A stretch of DNA of 64,000 bases, taken from assembly GCF_003627215.1 (NCBI RefSeq), contig NZ_CP032677.1, positions 749,501 to 813,500 of the forward strand, given 5' to 3'. Source of the DNA: Pseudomonas sp. Leaf58 (lineage in GTDB: Bacteria; Pseudomonadota; Gammaproteobacteria; Pseudomonadales; Pseudomonadaceae). The notes beneath the pieces were generated by a model. It was not told where the DNA came from. It did not search any database and worked only from the letters and a program-made list of their open reading frames with translations. This document shows positions 18,102 to 27,383 of this stretch, piece after piece; position 1 is the first letter of the stretch, and every line of letters begins with the position of its first letter. A program made the position numbers and the translations under genes.

Positions 18102-18298
18102 GGCGGTCCTCAAGGATCGGGGGTGAGTTAGGCGGGCATTCTAACCGATTGCTTCGCGCCTGGCATATGAAGTGGCATCAAGTCGCGGACCAATGGGCTT
18201 CATGTTGTATCCCGCGCCACGTCTGGGCTGGGCGGGGGTCTGAGTTGACTTGAAAGTCCGTTTTTGCGGGGGCGTTGCGCCCCATCGCCGGCAACGCA

Positions 18299-21200
18299 TC
18301 AATTGAACATGAACAACGTCTCGTTGGCGAACTGCGCCTCGAACTGATGCGCCGGCATCGGTCGCCCGAACAGGTAGCCCTGCACCTCGTCGCAACCATG
18401 TTCGCGCAGGAATTCCAGCTGCTCATGGGTCTCTACCCCTTCGGCGATCACCGCCAGGTTGAGGCTGTGGGCCATGGCGATGATCGCCCGGGCAATTTGC
18501 GCATCCTGCTCGCCTTCAGGCAGGCCGTCGACGAAGGTACGGTCGATTTTCAGCACGTCGATAGGGAACTGCTTGAGGTAGTTGAGCGATGAGTAACCGG
18601 TGCCAAAGTCGTCCACCGCGATGCTCAGGCCGAGGTTTTTCAGGCTGGCGAGAATCTGCAGGGCCTCGTTCACTTCGCGCATCAGGATGCTCTCGGTCAG
18701 CTCCAGCTCCAGGCACGCCGGTGGCAGGCCGATTTCTTCCAGAATGGTGGCGATGCGCGTGCCCAGTTGGCCGTCGGAAAACTGCCGAGCCGAGATATTC
18801 ACCGACACCTTCGGCACGCGCACCTTGGCCTTGTGCCAGGCTTTGAGCTGGCGGCTGGCCTCGCGCAGCACCCAGTCACCCACGTCCACCACCAGGCCCA
18901 GTTCTTCTATCACCGGGATGAAGTCGCCCGGCGGCACCAGGCCGCGGGTGGGGTGGCGCCAACGTAGCAAGGCTTCGGCCCCCGTCAGGCGCTTGCCGTC
19001 GCCGCTGAATTGCGGCTGGTAGTAGAGGATGAACTCGTTCTGCTCCAGCGCGTGGCGTAGGTCACTTTCCAGCTCCAGGCGTTCCAGGGCACTGGCGTTC
19101 ATTTCGGCCTGGTAGAACTGGAAGTTGTTCTTGCCGCGCTCCTTGGCGTGGTACATGGCGGTGTCGGCGTTTTTCATCAGTTGGCTCAGCTCGCTGCCAT
19201 CCTGCGGGCTGAGGGCGATGCCGATACTGGCGGTGACGAAGAACTCGCGGTTTTCCAGCACGAACGGTCGCACCAGGCTGCCGAGGATGTTTTCGGCCAC
19301 GTGGATGGCACGGTTGAGGGCCATTTCGCGGGTAGGGCGCGGTTGCAGCAGCAAGGTGAATTCGTCGCCGCCCATGCGCGCCACGGTGTCGTCGTTATCG
19401 ACGCAGGCGAGTAGGCGCTGAGCCATGTCCTTGAGCATGCGGTCGCCAGCGGCATGGCCGAGCGAATCGTTGATCGGCTTGAAGCGGTCGAGGTCGAGGA
19501 ACATCAGCACCACCCAGGCCTTTTGCCGCTCGGCTTGTTGCAGGGCGTTGTACAGGCGGTCCTGGAACAAGGTGCGGTTGGGCAGGTGGGTGAGGGCGTC
19601 GTAGTAGGCCAAGCGGTGGATGCGCTGTTCGCTGGCCTTGCGCTCACTAATATCGGTGAAGAAGCACACGTAGCTGGCCAGGTCGCCTTCGTCGTCTAGC
19701 ACTGCGGTAATGCCGACCCAGGCCGGGTAGTGGTCGCCGTCACGGCGCCTCAGCCATACCTCACCCTCCCAGCTGCCGCGCTGGTGCAGCTGCTTGACCA
19801 CGTAGCGCAGGTGGCCTTCTTGCTGCTCGTCGACGGTCAGCATGCCTGGTAACTGGTCCAGCACCTCGCTGACCGCGTAACCACTGACGCGGCTGAACGC
19901 TTCGTTGGCCTGGACGATATAGCCGGCCGGGTCGGTGATGAGAATCGCCGAAGTGGAGTGCTCGAATACCGTCGCGGCCATGCGCAGGTCTTTCTCGGCA
20001 CGGCGTTGCTGGCTGATGTCGCGGCCCACCCCCAGCACACCTTCAAAGCGCTCTTCATCGTCCCACACCAGTACCAGGCGCAGTTCGATGGGGATCTTGC
20101 GGCCATCGGCGCGCAGGCAGTCGAACAGGAACAGCTGGGTCGGCAGCTGGTTGCGCAGCTGGGCCAGTTGGGCTGGGTCGCCCATCGCCTTGCTGACGCG
20201 CTCCATCAGGCTGTAGATGCCGGTGAGCTGGGCTGGGTTGGCGATGATCGACTGCCAGCCGTTGGCGAAGATCCAGTCCGCCTGGTAGCCCAGCACGCTC
20301 TGCACCGAGGGGCTGACGTAGTTGAGTTTGAGCAGGCTGTCGGTGGAGAAGATCACGTCGCTGATGCTTTCAGCGAGCATGCGGTAGCGCTGCTCACTGT
20401 CGCGCAGCGACTGGCTGGCTTCGATCTGCACCGTCACGTCCTTGCCCACGCCAATGATGCGCGTCACCAGGCCATCGTCGTCCCGGGTCAGCACCTGTTC
20501 GCGGATGTCGTAGCAGCGCCAGCCGCAATCACGGTGGCGGAAGCGCAGTTGGCAGTGCAGCGGCTGGTCATGGCCACTGTCGCGCTGCTGCTGGCGCAGG
20601 GCCTGATAGTGCGCGGCATCCTCAGGGTGCAGCAGCAGCTCCCAGAAGCGGTCGCCCATCTGCGCCAGCTCGGTACGGTCGTAGCCCAGGGTCTGGCCCA
20701 GATGACGGTTGCTGAAGATCATCCGCTGGCTGGCCACGTCCTGCACGTACAACTGGTCAGGCACGGTGCGCACCACATCCGACCAAAAGCTTTCGCGCTC
20801 CAGCAGCGACAGCTCCACCTGCTTGCGGCTGGTGATGTCGCTGATGCTAAGAATTACCGCCTGGTAATCACGGCGCTGTTGCGGCATGCGGGCCATCAGC
20901 CACAGGTGCAGGTCGCCACCCAGCGGCGCCGGCAGGCGTACCTCCAGCTCTAGCAGCGGGCGTTGTTCGATCAGTGCGTCGATCAGCTGCATGCCGACGC
21001 TGTCGCGGCCATCGCCACTGCCGTCGATCAGGCGCTGCCAGGCACCTTGGTGGCATTCGATATTCAACAACTGGCGTGCCACTTGGTTGATCTCGGTGAT
21101 CTTCAGCTCCAGCAGCAATGAGCGGCGCAGGCTCGGGTCTAGCGCCAGGCTGTGCTTCAGTGCGGCGCGGTTGCGCAGGTGGTAGCGGTCAAGATGGCCA

Positions 21201-22129
21201 GGCAGGCTGGACAGGTCGAGCACACACAAGGCCACGCCGGTGCCTTCGAAAATTTCCTGGTAGCGCCGCCGGTCTTCTTGCAGCGCCCGTTGGCGGCGAC
21301 GCATGTTGATCAGGGCCAGCACTGGCAGCAGGGCGCATAGCAGCACCAGCAGGCATTTGCCGAGCAGCGCCGGCAGCAGGTTCTGCCGGGTCAGCTTGGC
21401 ATCGAACAAGCCGCGCAGTTGCCAGGTGCTGTTGTCGATGAAGGCCAGCATCACGCTTTGCAGTGGCTCGTTGCTGGTATCGGTCGGCGTATGGCGCTGC
21501 AGCACCTCGCCACTGCGGCTGTTTTCCAGCAACCACAGTGGGCGGGCGGCAGTGTCCAGGGGGCTGGTGAGGGCGTTGTAGTAGTCCGGCGACAGGCGCA
21601 GCAGCCAGTAGCCGCCGCCCTGTTCGGTGGCTTGGCGCAGCAACAGGTAGAGGGTGCGGTTGTCGGCCGAGTTGCTGAAGAAGTAGGCGCGGCCCTGGTT
21701 CAGCGTGAGCAACTCGTCAAGCAACTGGCGGTCGGGGCTGCCGGCCAGGCTGTCGGCCAGCACCTGCCCGGCGCTGCCCAGCCAGGCCATGCTCTGCAGG
21801 GCGGGCAGGCGCCCGCGCAGGGTGCGCAGCAGGCTGGGCAGGGCCGCGGGCGCCGGCGCCTTGGCGTAGGGTTGCACCACGTTCACGGCCTGCTGGGCCT
21901 TGAACGCCATGTTCAGGCTCAGGTGGTCGGCCAGTTCGGCGGTAGCGTCCAAGCGCTGTTTGCGCAGGTCGGCCTGGGTATGGTTGAACTGGGCGAACAG
22001 CTGCCACAGCAGCAGGCCCAGCAGGATCAAGGCCAGCAGCGCCAGCGCACCTTTGATCGTCCCGTGCAGTGAAGCGGCGGGGGCCTGTGGTGCGGAACGC
22101 AATGACGACGGATGAGTGAGATTGGTCAA
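18299..22129 (-). CDS. morA: Membrane c-di-GMP regulator with PAS, GGDEF and EAL domains (MorA)
   Basis: About 1276 aa, inner membrane. Two hydrophobic helices (about residues 26-47 and 255-275) enclose a periplasmic sensor. Several PAS domains follow, then GGDEF (RMGGDEF near residue 920) and EAL (GAEALLRW near 1051). Both active motifs look intact, including DDFGTGYSSLNYL and EGVET, so cyclase and phosphodiesterase activity are both possible. The inhibitory RxxD site before GGDEF reads DNDD, so product inhibition is probably lost. The order next to glyA matches morA of P. putida and P. aeruginosa, which control motility and biofilm. TTG at 22129 has AGGA seven nt upstream; GTG at 22177 has none, so the start is uncertain. 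Confidence 0.85.
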   Translation of the reverse strand: MTNLTHPSSLRSAPQAPAASLHGTIKGALALLALILLGLLLWQLFAQFNHTQADLRKQRLDATAELADHLSLNMAFKAQQAVNVVQPYAKAPAPAALPSLLRTLRGRLPALQSMAWLGSAGQVLADSLAGSPDRQLLDELLTLNQGRAYFFSNSADNRTLYLLLRQATEQGGGYWLLRLSPDYYNALTSPLDTAARPLWLLENSRSGEVLQRHTPTDTSNEPLQSVMLAFIDNSTWQLRGLFDAKLTRQNLLPALLGKCLLVLLCALLPVLALINMRRRQRALQEDRRRYQEIFEGTGVALCVLDLSSLPGHLDRYHLRNRAALKHSLALDPSLRRSLLLELKITEINQVARQLLNIECHQGAWQRLIDGSGDGRDSVGMQLIDALIEQRPLLELEVRLPAPLGGDLHLWLMARMPQQRRDYQAVILSISDITSRKQVELSLLERESFWSDVVRTVPDQLYVQDVASQRMIFSNRHLGQTLGYDRTELAQMGDRFWELLLHPEDAAHYQALRQQQRDSGHDQPLHCQLRFRHRDCGWRCYDIREQVLTRDDDGLVTRIIGVGKDVTVQIEASQSLRDSEQRYRMLAESISDVIFSTDSLLKLNYVSPSVQSVLGYQADWIFANGWQSIIANPAQLTGIYSLMERVSKAMGDPAQLAQLRNQLPTQLFLFDCLRADGRKIPIELRLVLVWDDEERFEGVLGVGRDISQQRRAEKDLRMAATVFEHSTSAILITDPAGYIVQANEAFSRVSGYAVSEVLDQLPGMLTVDEQQEGHLRYVVKQLHQRGSWEGEVWLRRRDGDHYPAWVGITAVLDDEGDLASYVCFFTDISERKASEQRIHRLAYYDALTHLPNRTLFQDRLYNALQQAERQKAWVVLMFLDLDRFKPINDSLGHAAGDRMLKDMAQRLLACVDNDDTVARMGGDEFTLLLQPRPTREMALNRAIHVAENILGSLVRPFVLENREFFVTASIGIALSPQDGSELSQLMKNADTAMYHAKERGKNNFQFYQAEMNASALERLELESDLRHALEQNEFILYYQPQFSGDGKRLTGAEALLRWRHPTRGLVPPGDFIPVIEELGLVVDVGDWVLREASRQLKAWHKAKVRVPKVSVNISARQFSDGQLGTRIATILEEIGLPPACLELELTESILMREVNEALQILASLKNLGLSIAVDDFGTGYSSLNYLKQFPIDVLKIDRTFVDGLPEGEQDAQIARAIIAMAHSLNLAVIAEGVETHEQLEFLREHGCDEVQGYLFGRPMPAHQFEAQFANETLFMFN

Positions 22130-22377
22130 GCGTTGATCCTGCGATTGGGCTGGCGATGGCAGGGATGGAGCATGCACGGTGTGTGCCGGTGTCTGGTTGC
22201 CAGACCGCGGTTGCGCACTATAAGGCCGAGCATGCGAAACGGGCTAGCATGCCTAGGATTATGGCAAAGTGCCAGCCAATGTGACCGATGGCGGCTGCCC
22301 GGTGGTGCGGCAAGCCCCTGCAAGCTGTGCGAGAATAGCACCCGCTTCAAATGACAACGCATCGGAGATGTTCGGTT

Positions 22378-22701
22378 TTGGTTACTCACTTTTCCACCAA
22401 TGGCCTCGATTCCGCCTGCGGGCGCAGCAGTCAGACCCTTGTCAGCACTGCCGTGACCGAGGACGTATCCTGCAAGACTTGCCAGCGTTCGCTGAGCAAA
22501 CCCGAGGCGGCCGCCACCGCCAAGAGTAAAGCCCCATCGCTGGCTGAACTGCGCAAGACTGCCAAGGCGGCCAAGGTTGCCAAGCAGCAGCCTGCCCCCA
22601 GCAGTGGCTTCAGCGTGAAGTCCGCCTGGGCCACGCGCCTGGCCGAGCAGGGCGACCGTTGCCGGTTGCCGCGGGGCAGGGCCAAGCAGCGTCACGTCTG
22701 A
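22378..22701 (+). CDS. Small basic conserved protein with Cys motif
   Basis: About 107 aa. The N-terminal part has four cysteines or near-Cys motifs (SACGRSSQ, then VSCKTCQRSL), suggesting a small metal-binding head. The rest is Lys/Ala-rich and basic (SLAELRKTAKAAKVAKQQ) and then ends RLPRGRAKQR, which may bind nucleic acid. A TTG at 22378 with GGAG at 22364-22367 was chosen; an ATG at 22351 is possible, but it lies almost on top of a TAGAAT-like -10 box near 22332. It lies divergent from morA. From memory a similar small gene sits next to morA in P. aeruginosa. Function unknown. Confidence 0.6.
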   Translation: MVTHFSTNGLDSACGRSSQTLVSTAVTEDVSCKTCQRSLSKPEAAATAKSKAPSLAELRKTAKAAKVAKQQPAPSSGFSVKSAWATRLAEQGDRCRLPRGRAKQRHV

Positions 22702-22719
22702 GCCATCTCGGCTGCTATG

Positions 22720-22816
22720 CCGGCCCTTTCGCGGGCAAGCCCGCTCCCACAAGTGCCCCCTGATCGCTCAGGCCCTGTGGCGAACCTTGGAGCGGGCTTG
22801 CCCGCGAAGAGGCCGG
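22720..22816. repeat. Paired inverted REP elements
   Basis: CCGGCCCTTTCGCGGGCAAG opens one copy and GGAGCGGGCTTGCCCGCGAA the inverted copy about 40 nt later. Together they form a typical P. putida bipartite REP between the small Cys protein and ettA, possibly a mRNA 3' stabiliser. Confidence 0.8.
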
Positions 22817-23003
22817 TACAGCTAATAGGGTCCGCCTGGAGATCACACCGATCCCACCCCACCATCCGCCCCTCCTATGCAACGCCGCGCGTTGGCGTAG
22901 AATGGTCGACTTTGTTCAATGACACCCCGTAAATACATCCCCCTGGCCAACATGCCGGGGCGATCGTCGATGTCTTTACCTATCTGAATTAGAGGGCTTG
23001 GTT

Positions 23004-24671
23004 TTGGCTCAATACGTCTACACCATGCATCGGCTGAGCAAAGTCGTGCCGCCGAAGCGGGAAATTCTCAAGAATATTTCCCTGTCGTTCTTCCCAGGCG
23101 CCAAGATTGGCGTGCTCGGCCTGAACGGCGCCGGTAAATCGACCCTGCTGCGGATCATGGCGGGCGTCGACAAGGAATTCGACGGCGAAGCCCGTCCGAT
23201 GCCCGACATCAACGTTGGCTACCTGCCACAGGAACCGCAACTGGACCCTAACAAGTCGGTGCGCGAAGTGGTCGAGGAAGCGGTCAGTGTGATCAAGGAC
23301 GCCCAGGCACGCCTGGACGAGGTTTACGCGGCCTACGCCGAACCGGATGCCGACTTCGACAAGCTGGCCGCCGAACAGGCCAAGCTCGAAGCCATTCTGC
23401 AGGCCGCCGATGGCCACAACCTGGAGCGCCAGCTGGACGTCGCCGCCGACGCCCTGCGCCTGCCAGCCTGGGATGCACGCATCGAGCACCTGTCCGGTGG
23501 TGAAAAGCGCCGCGTGGCCCTGTGCCGCCTGCTGCTGTCGGCCCCCGACATGCTGCTGCTGGACGAACCGACCAACCACCTGGACGCCGATTCGGTCGCC
23601 TGGCTGGAGCGCTTCCTGCACGACTTCCCAGGCACCGTGGTCGCGATTACCCACGACCGTTACTTCCTCGACAACGTCGCTGGCTGGATCCTGGAACTGG
23701 ACCGCGGCGCCGGCATCCCGTACGAAGGCAACTACTCGGGCTGGTTGGAAGCCAAGTCGGACCGCCTGGCGCAGGAATCCAAGCAGCAGAGCGCCCACGA
23801 AAAGGCCATGAAAGAGGAACTGGAATGGGTGCGCAAAGGCGCCAAGGCCCGCCAGTCCAAGTCCAAGGCCCGTCTGCAGCGCTTTGAAGAAATGCAGTCG
23901 CAGGAATTCCAGAAGCGCAGCGAAACCAACGAGATCTACATCCCGGCCGGTCCACGCCTGGGTGACAAGGTCATCGAGTTCAAGAACGTCACCAAGGGTT
24001 ACGGCGACCGCGTGTTGATCGACAATCTGTCGTTCGCCATGCCTAAAGGCGCCATCGTCGGTGTGATCGGTGGTAACGGCGCCGGTAAGTCGACCCTGTT
24101 CCGCATGCTGATGGGCAAGGAACAACCAGACTCGGGCAGCATCGAGATCGGTGAAACCGTGCAGCTGGCCTGCGTGGACCAGAGCCGTGAGGACCTGGAC
24201 GGTGCCAAGACCGTGTTCCAGCAGATTTCCGACGGTTCCGACATGATCCGCATCGGCAGCTACGAGATCCCATCGCGTACCTACGTTGGCCGCTTCAACT
24301 TCAAAGGTGGCGACCAGCAGAAGTTCGTCAAGGACCTGTCCGGTGGTGAGCGTGGCCGCCTGCACCTGGCCCTGACCCTGAAGGAGGGCGGTAACGTCCT
24401 GCTGCTCGACGAACCGTCCAACGACCTTGACGTCGAAACCCTGCGTTCGCTGGAAGAAGCCCTGCTGGACTTCCCCGGCGCCGCGATCGTGATTTCCCAC
24501 GACCGTTGGTTCCTGGACCGTGTAGCCACCCACATTCTGGCGTACGAAGACGACTCGAACGTGGTGTTCTTCGAGGGCAACTACACCGAGTACGAAGCTG
24601 ACCGCAAGAAGCGCCTGGGCGATGCTGCTGCCCAACCGCACCGTGTACGGCACAAGAAGCTGGCCCAGTAA
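23004..24671 (+). CDS. ettA: Energy-dependent translational throttle ATPase EttA (ABC-F)
   Basis: A 555-aa cytoplasmic ABC-F ATPase that binds the ribosomal E site and gates entry into elongation according to ADP/ATP ratio. The TTG start at 23004 has GAGGG seven nt upstream and gives exactly the E. coli EttA length. Two ABC domains are seen: Walker A GLNGAGKST near residue 39 and GGNGAGKST near 355; signatures LSGGEKRR and LSGGERGR; Walker B LLLDEPTN and LLLDEPSN. The linker helix with ELEWVRKGAKARQSKSKAR is the tRNA-interacting PtIM motif. It is followed by a strong terminator before gdhA. Confidence 0.95.
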   Translation: MAQYVYTMHRLSKVVPPKREILKNISLSFFPGAKIGVLGLNGAGKSTLLRIMAGVDKEFDGEARPMPDINVGYLPQEPQLDPNKSVREVVEEAVSVIKDAQARLDEVYAAYAEPDADFDKLAAEQAKLEAILQAADGHNLERQLDVAADALRLPAWDARIEHLSGGEKRRVALCRLLLSAPDMLLLDEPTNHLDADSVAWLERFLHDFPGTVVAITHDRYFLDNVAGWILELDRGAGIPYEGNYSGWLEAKSDRLAQESKQQSAHEKAMKEELEWVRKGAKARQSKSKARLQRFEEMQSQEFQKRSETNEIYIPAGPRLGDKVIEFKNVTKGYGDRVLIDNLSFAMPKGAIVGVIGGNGAGKSTLFRMLMGKEQPDSGSIEIGETVQLACVDQSREDLDGAKTVFQQISDGSDMIRIGSYEIPSRTYVGRFNFKGGDQQKFVKDLSGGERGRLHLALTLKEGGNVLLLDEPSNDLDVETLRSLEEALLDFPGAAIVISHDRWFLDRVATHILAYEDDSNVVFFEGNYTEYEADRKKRLGDAAAQPHRVRHKKLAQ

Positions 24672-24685
24672 GCCGGTTTTCTGTT

Positions 24686-24723
24686 GCACAAAAATGGGGC
24701 CCTTAGCGGCCCCATTTTTGTGC
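24686..24723 (+). terminator. Strong bidirectional-capable terminator after ettA
   Basis: GCACAAAAATGGGGCC pairs with GGCCCCATTTTTGTGC around CTTAG. The stem includes A- and T-tracts on either side of the GC core, so it could end transcripts in both directions. Confidence 0.88.
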
Positions 24724-24904
24724 CTGGCTACAACGTGGAGTGGGCTGAATTCGCGGCCCTAGCAGTGTTAAGTTGTATACAGTTATAGAAAACGCACCAA
24801 ATAATTTCAAAAAAACGACATTTCGCCCTATTCCCGTGCGATTGCTTCTTGGTACATTCCTGAAAAAAACCAATAAGTCCAATCCTCTTGGTGAGATGTC
24901 TAGC

Positions 24905-26245
24905 ATGATCGAATCCGTCGACAATTTCCTCGCGCGCCTGCAGCAGCGTGACCCAGGCCAACCCGAATTCCACCAGGCGGTGGAAGAGGTGCTGCGCACC
25001 CTGTGGCCATTCCTTGAAGCCAACCCACACTACCTGCAGGCCGGCATCCTCGAGCGCATGGTCGAGCCCGAGCGCGCTGTGCTGTTCCGCGTATCCTGGG
25101 TCGATGACCAGGGCAAGGTGCAGGTCAACCGCGGCTACCGCATTCAGATGAGCAGCGCCATCGGCCCATACAAGGGCGGCCTGCGCTTCCACCCGTCGGT
25201 AAACCTCAGCGTGCTCAAGTTCCTGGCCTTCGAGCAAGTGTTTAAGAACTCCCTCACCTCACTGCCCATGGGCGGCGGCAAGGGTGGCTCGGACTTCGAC
25301 CCGAAAGGCAAGAGCGACGCCGAAGTGATGCGCTTCTGCCAGGCCTTCATGAGCGAGCTGTACCGCCACATTGGCGCTGACTGCGACGTGCCGGCCGGCG
25401 ACATTGGTGTAGGTGCCCGCGAAATCGGCTTCATGTTCGGCCAGTACAAGCGCCTGGCCAACCATTTCACTTCGGTGCTGACCGGCAAGGGCATGACCTA
25501 CGGCGGCAGCCTGATCCGCCCGGAAGCCACCGGCTACGGCTGCGTGTACTTTGCCGAAGAAATGCTCAAGCGCCAGGACAAGCGTATCGACGGCTGCCGC
25601 GTGGCAATTTCCGGTTCGGGTAACGTCGCCCAGTATGCCGCGCGCAAGGTCATGGACCTGGGCGGCAAGGTGATCTCGCTGTCCGATTCCGAAGGCACCC
25701 TGTATGCCGAAGCCGGCCTCACCGATGCCCAGTGGGATGCGGTCATGGCGCTGAAGAACGTCAAGCGTGGCCGTCTCAGCGAGCTGGCCGGGCAGTTTGG
25801 CCTGGAGTTCCGCAAAGGCCAAACCCCGTGGAGCCTGCCGTGTGACATCGCCCTGCCGTGCGCCACGCAGAACGAACTGGACGTCGAAGACGCCCGCACC
25901 CTGCTGCGCAACGGCTGCATCTGCGTGGCCGAAGGCGCCAACATGCCGACCACCCTCGAGGCAGTGGACATCTTCCTCGAAGCCGGCATTCTGTACGCCC
26001 CAGGCAAGGCCTCCAACGCCGGCGGCGTGGCTGTATCGGGCCTGGAGATGTCGCAGAACGCCATGCGCCTGCTGTGGACTGCCGGTGAGGTGGACAGCAA
26101 GCTGCACAACATCATGCAGTCGATTCACCATGCGTGCGTGCACTACGGTGAAGAGGCTGACGGCCGTATCAACTACGTGAAAGGTGCGAACATCGCCGGC
26201 TTCGTGAAAGTGGCGGATGCAATGCTGGCGCAGGGGGTGGTCTGA
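24905..26245 (+). CDS. gdhA: NADP-dependent glutamate dehydrogenase
   Basis: A 446-aa hexameric enzyme that aminates 2-oxoglutarate to glutamate with NADPH. Length matches the 447-aa E. coli GdhA. Catalytic blocks are RIQMSSAIGPYKGGLRFHPSV, the lysine loop LPMGGGKGGSDFDPKGKSD, and DVPAGDIGVGAREIGFMFGQYK; the nucleotide fold has SGSGNVAQYA. Start 24905 has GGTGAG nine nt upstream; 24896 would add three codons, but then GGTGAG abuts the start codon. The preceding 130 nt are unusually AT-rich with a TTGTATACAGTTATAG segment, perhaps the promoter region. Confidence 0.94.
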   Translation: MIESVDNFLARLQQRDPGQPEFHQAVEEVLRTLWPFLEANPHYLQAGILERMVEPERAVLFRVSWVDDQGKVQVNRGYRIQMSSAIGPYKGGLRFHPSVNLSVLKFLAFEQVFKNSLTSLPMGGGKGGSDFDPKGKSDAEVMRFCQAFMSELYRHIGADCDVPAGDIGVGAREIGFMFGQYKRLANHFTSVLTGKGMTYGGSLIRPEATGYGCVYFAEEMLKRQDKRIDGCRVAISGSGNVAQYAARKVMDLGGKVISLSDSEGTLYAEAGLTDAQWDAVMALKNVKRGRLSELAGQFGLEFRKGQTPWSLPCDIALPCATQNELDVEDARTLLRNGCICVAEGANMPTTLEAVDIFLEAGILYAPGKASNAGGVAVSGLEMSQNAMRLLWTAGEVDSKLHNIMQSIHHACVHYGEEADGRINYVKGANIAGFVKVADAMLAQGVV

Positions 26246-26255
26246 TTCGAGGCCT

Positions 26256-26376
26256 TTGGGGCTGCTTCGCAGCCCAGCGCCGGCAAGCCAGCTCCTACAG
26301 GGATATCGCTGTCCTCGAGACCTACGGTGTACTTGTGGCAGCTGGCTTGCCGGCGATGGGCCGCACAGCGGCCCCT
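26256..26376. repeat. Paired REP-like inverted repeats
   Basis: GGGGCTGCTTCGCAGCCC plus GCCGGCAAGCCAGCTCC on one side and GCAGCTGGCTTGCCGGC plus GGGCCGCACAGCGGCCCC on the other. The block fills the gap between gdhA and the convergent Gre-like gene. Confidence 0.7.
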
Positions 26377-26377
26377 T

Positions 26378-26875
26378 TTAGGGCTCACCCTCGACCTCGA
26401 CCACTTCAATGACCTGCTCCCCCACCGGCCGCCGCCAAACCACCTCATCTCCCGGCCCCGCCCCCAGCAACGCATGCCCCAACGGCGAACCCCAGTTGAT
26501 CAGCCCGCGCGCCGCATCGGCTTCATCCTCGCCCACCAGCCGCACCACATGTTCCTGGTCCTGCGCATCGACAAAGCGCACCCGGCTACCAATCTGCACC
26601 TTGCTGCGCGACGTCGCTGGCGGCACCACTTGGGCGCTCTGCACTCGCGCGTTGAAGTAGCGCAGATCCCGCTCGGTATCCGCCAGCTGCTGTTTGTCGC
26701 CATACTCGCCTTGCGCCTGCAGTTGGCTGCGCACGTCATTAAGCTCGGCCACGCGCGCTTGCAGCTGGCGCAGGCCACTGCTAGTCACATAGTTGGGTTG
26801 TTCGCTGACCCGCCGCTCAACCGGTTGGTCGGCTTGGGCGGCGGCCTGGTCTTCGTTGACGAATGCTCGGCTCAT
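26378..26875 (-). CDS. GreA/GreB-like transcription elongation factor homolog
   Basis: A 165-aa protein. The ATG at 26875 follows AAGGAGG. An N-terminal linker of about 35 residues leads into YVTSSGLRQLQARVAEL, the start of a Gre coiled-coil, then the GreA/GreB C-terminal FKBP-like domain (VRLVGEDEADAARGLINWGSPLGHALLGAGPGDEV). The coiled-coil is about 13 residues shorter than in GreA, and the tip reads GDKQQ where GreA has GDLKENAEY, so the second acidic residue is missing. It may bind RNA polymerase without stimulating cleavage. It follows the lipoprotein gene on the minus strand. Confidence 0.8.
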   Translation of the reverse strand: MSRAFVNEDQAAAQADQPVERRVSEQPNYVTSSGLRQLQARVAELNDVRSQLQAQGEYGDKQQLADTERDLRYFNARVQSAQVVPPATSRSKVQIGSRVRFVDAQDQEHVVRLVGEDEADAARGLINWGSPLGHALLGAGPGDEVVWRRPVGEQVIEVVEVEGEP

Positions 26876-26942
26876 GCAGGGCCTCCTTGTGCAGGAGACC
26901 ATCATGGCAGGCTGCCGGTTTCAAGGGATGTCCGTTTGCGAC

Positions 26943-27299
26943 TCAGTTATGGCGATAGGCCTTGGCGGCGCCGCGGTCCTTTTCCTGTTGCCACTCGCGG
27001 TCGCGCTGGTCCCAGAAGCGCTCGTGGTATTGGCGCTGCTCTTCGCTGTTTTGCATGGCTTGGCACTGGCGGAAGCCATCGTCCCAGCCGCTTTCGTATT
27101 GGCGTTCATGCAGGTAGCGCGTTACGTCCTTGCGAAACTCGCCCGCCATCAGCCCGGCCGCCTGGCGGCCGCTGCTGCAGCCAGCCTGGAAGCCATCGGC
27201 ATAGGCGGGGGGGTAACCTTGGTGGAGCATCTGCTCGTGGGTGGTTTCGCAACCGGACAGCATCAACGCCATGCACACGCCTAACCAGTACCGCGACAT
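26943..27299 (-). CDS. Small lipoprotein of unknown function
   Basis: About 118 aa. The N-terminus MSRYWLGVCMALMLSGC is a lipoprotein signal ending in a lipobox, so the mature protein starts at the Cys and is anchored in a membrane. The mature part has YADGFQAGCSSGRQAAG and YESGWDDGFRQCQAM, two Gly/Asp repeats with one Cys each that may form a disulfide. The C-terminus is highly charged. The ATG at 27299 was chosen; a GTG two codons earlier is possible. It lies in a minus-strand series below DUF4105 and above the Gre-like gene. Function unknown. Confidence 0.72.
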   Translation of the reverse strand: MSRYWLGVCMALMLSGCETTHEQMLHQGYPPAYADGFQAGCSSGRQAAGLMAGEFRKDVTRYLHERQYESGWDDGFRQCQAMQNSEEQRQYHERFWDQRDREWQQEKDRGAAKAYRHN

Positions 27300-27383
27300 A
27301 ACCACTCGACCCTTCAGTTGACAGTGGAAAATCTAGAGGGCGATTTGTCGGGGGGCTGTCAAAACAGTGTCAAAGAGTCGGTG

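Noticed and set aside
22989..24689. A 566-codon minus-strand frame opposite ettA
   Set aside because: It overlaps nearly all of a protein that matches EttA end to end; no signal of its own.
24773..24904. Sigma-54 promoter or N-terminal extension before gdhA
   Set aside because: TTGGTAC near 24849 lacks the matching GC at -12, and the upstream frame from 24773 has no ribosome site and would add residues not expected in GdhA.
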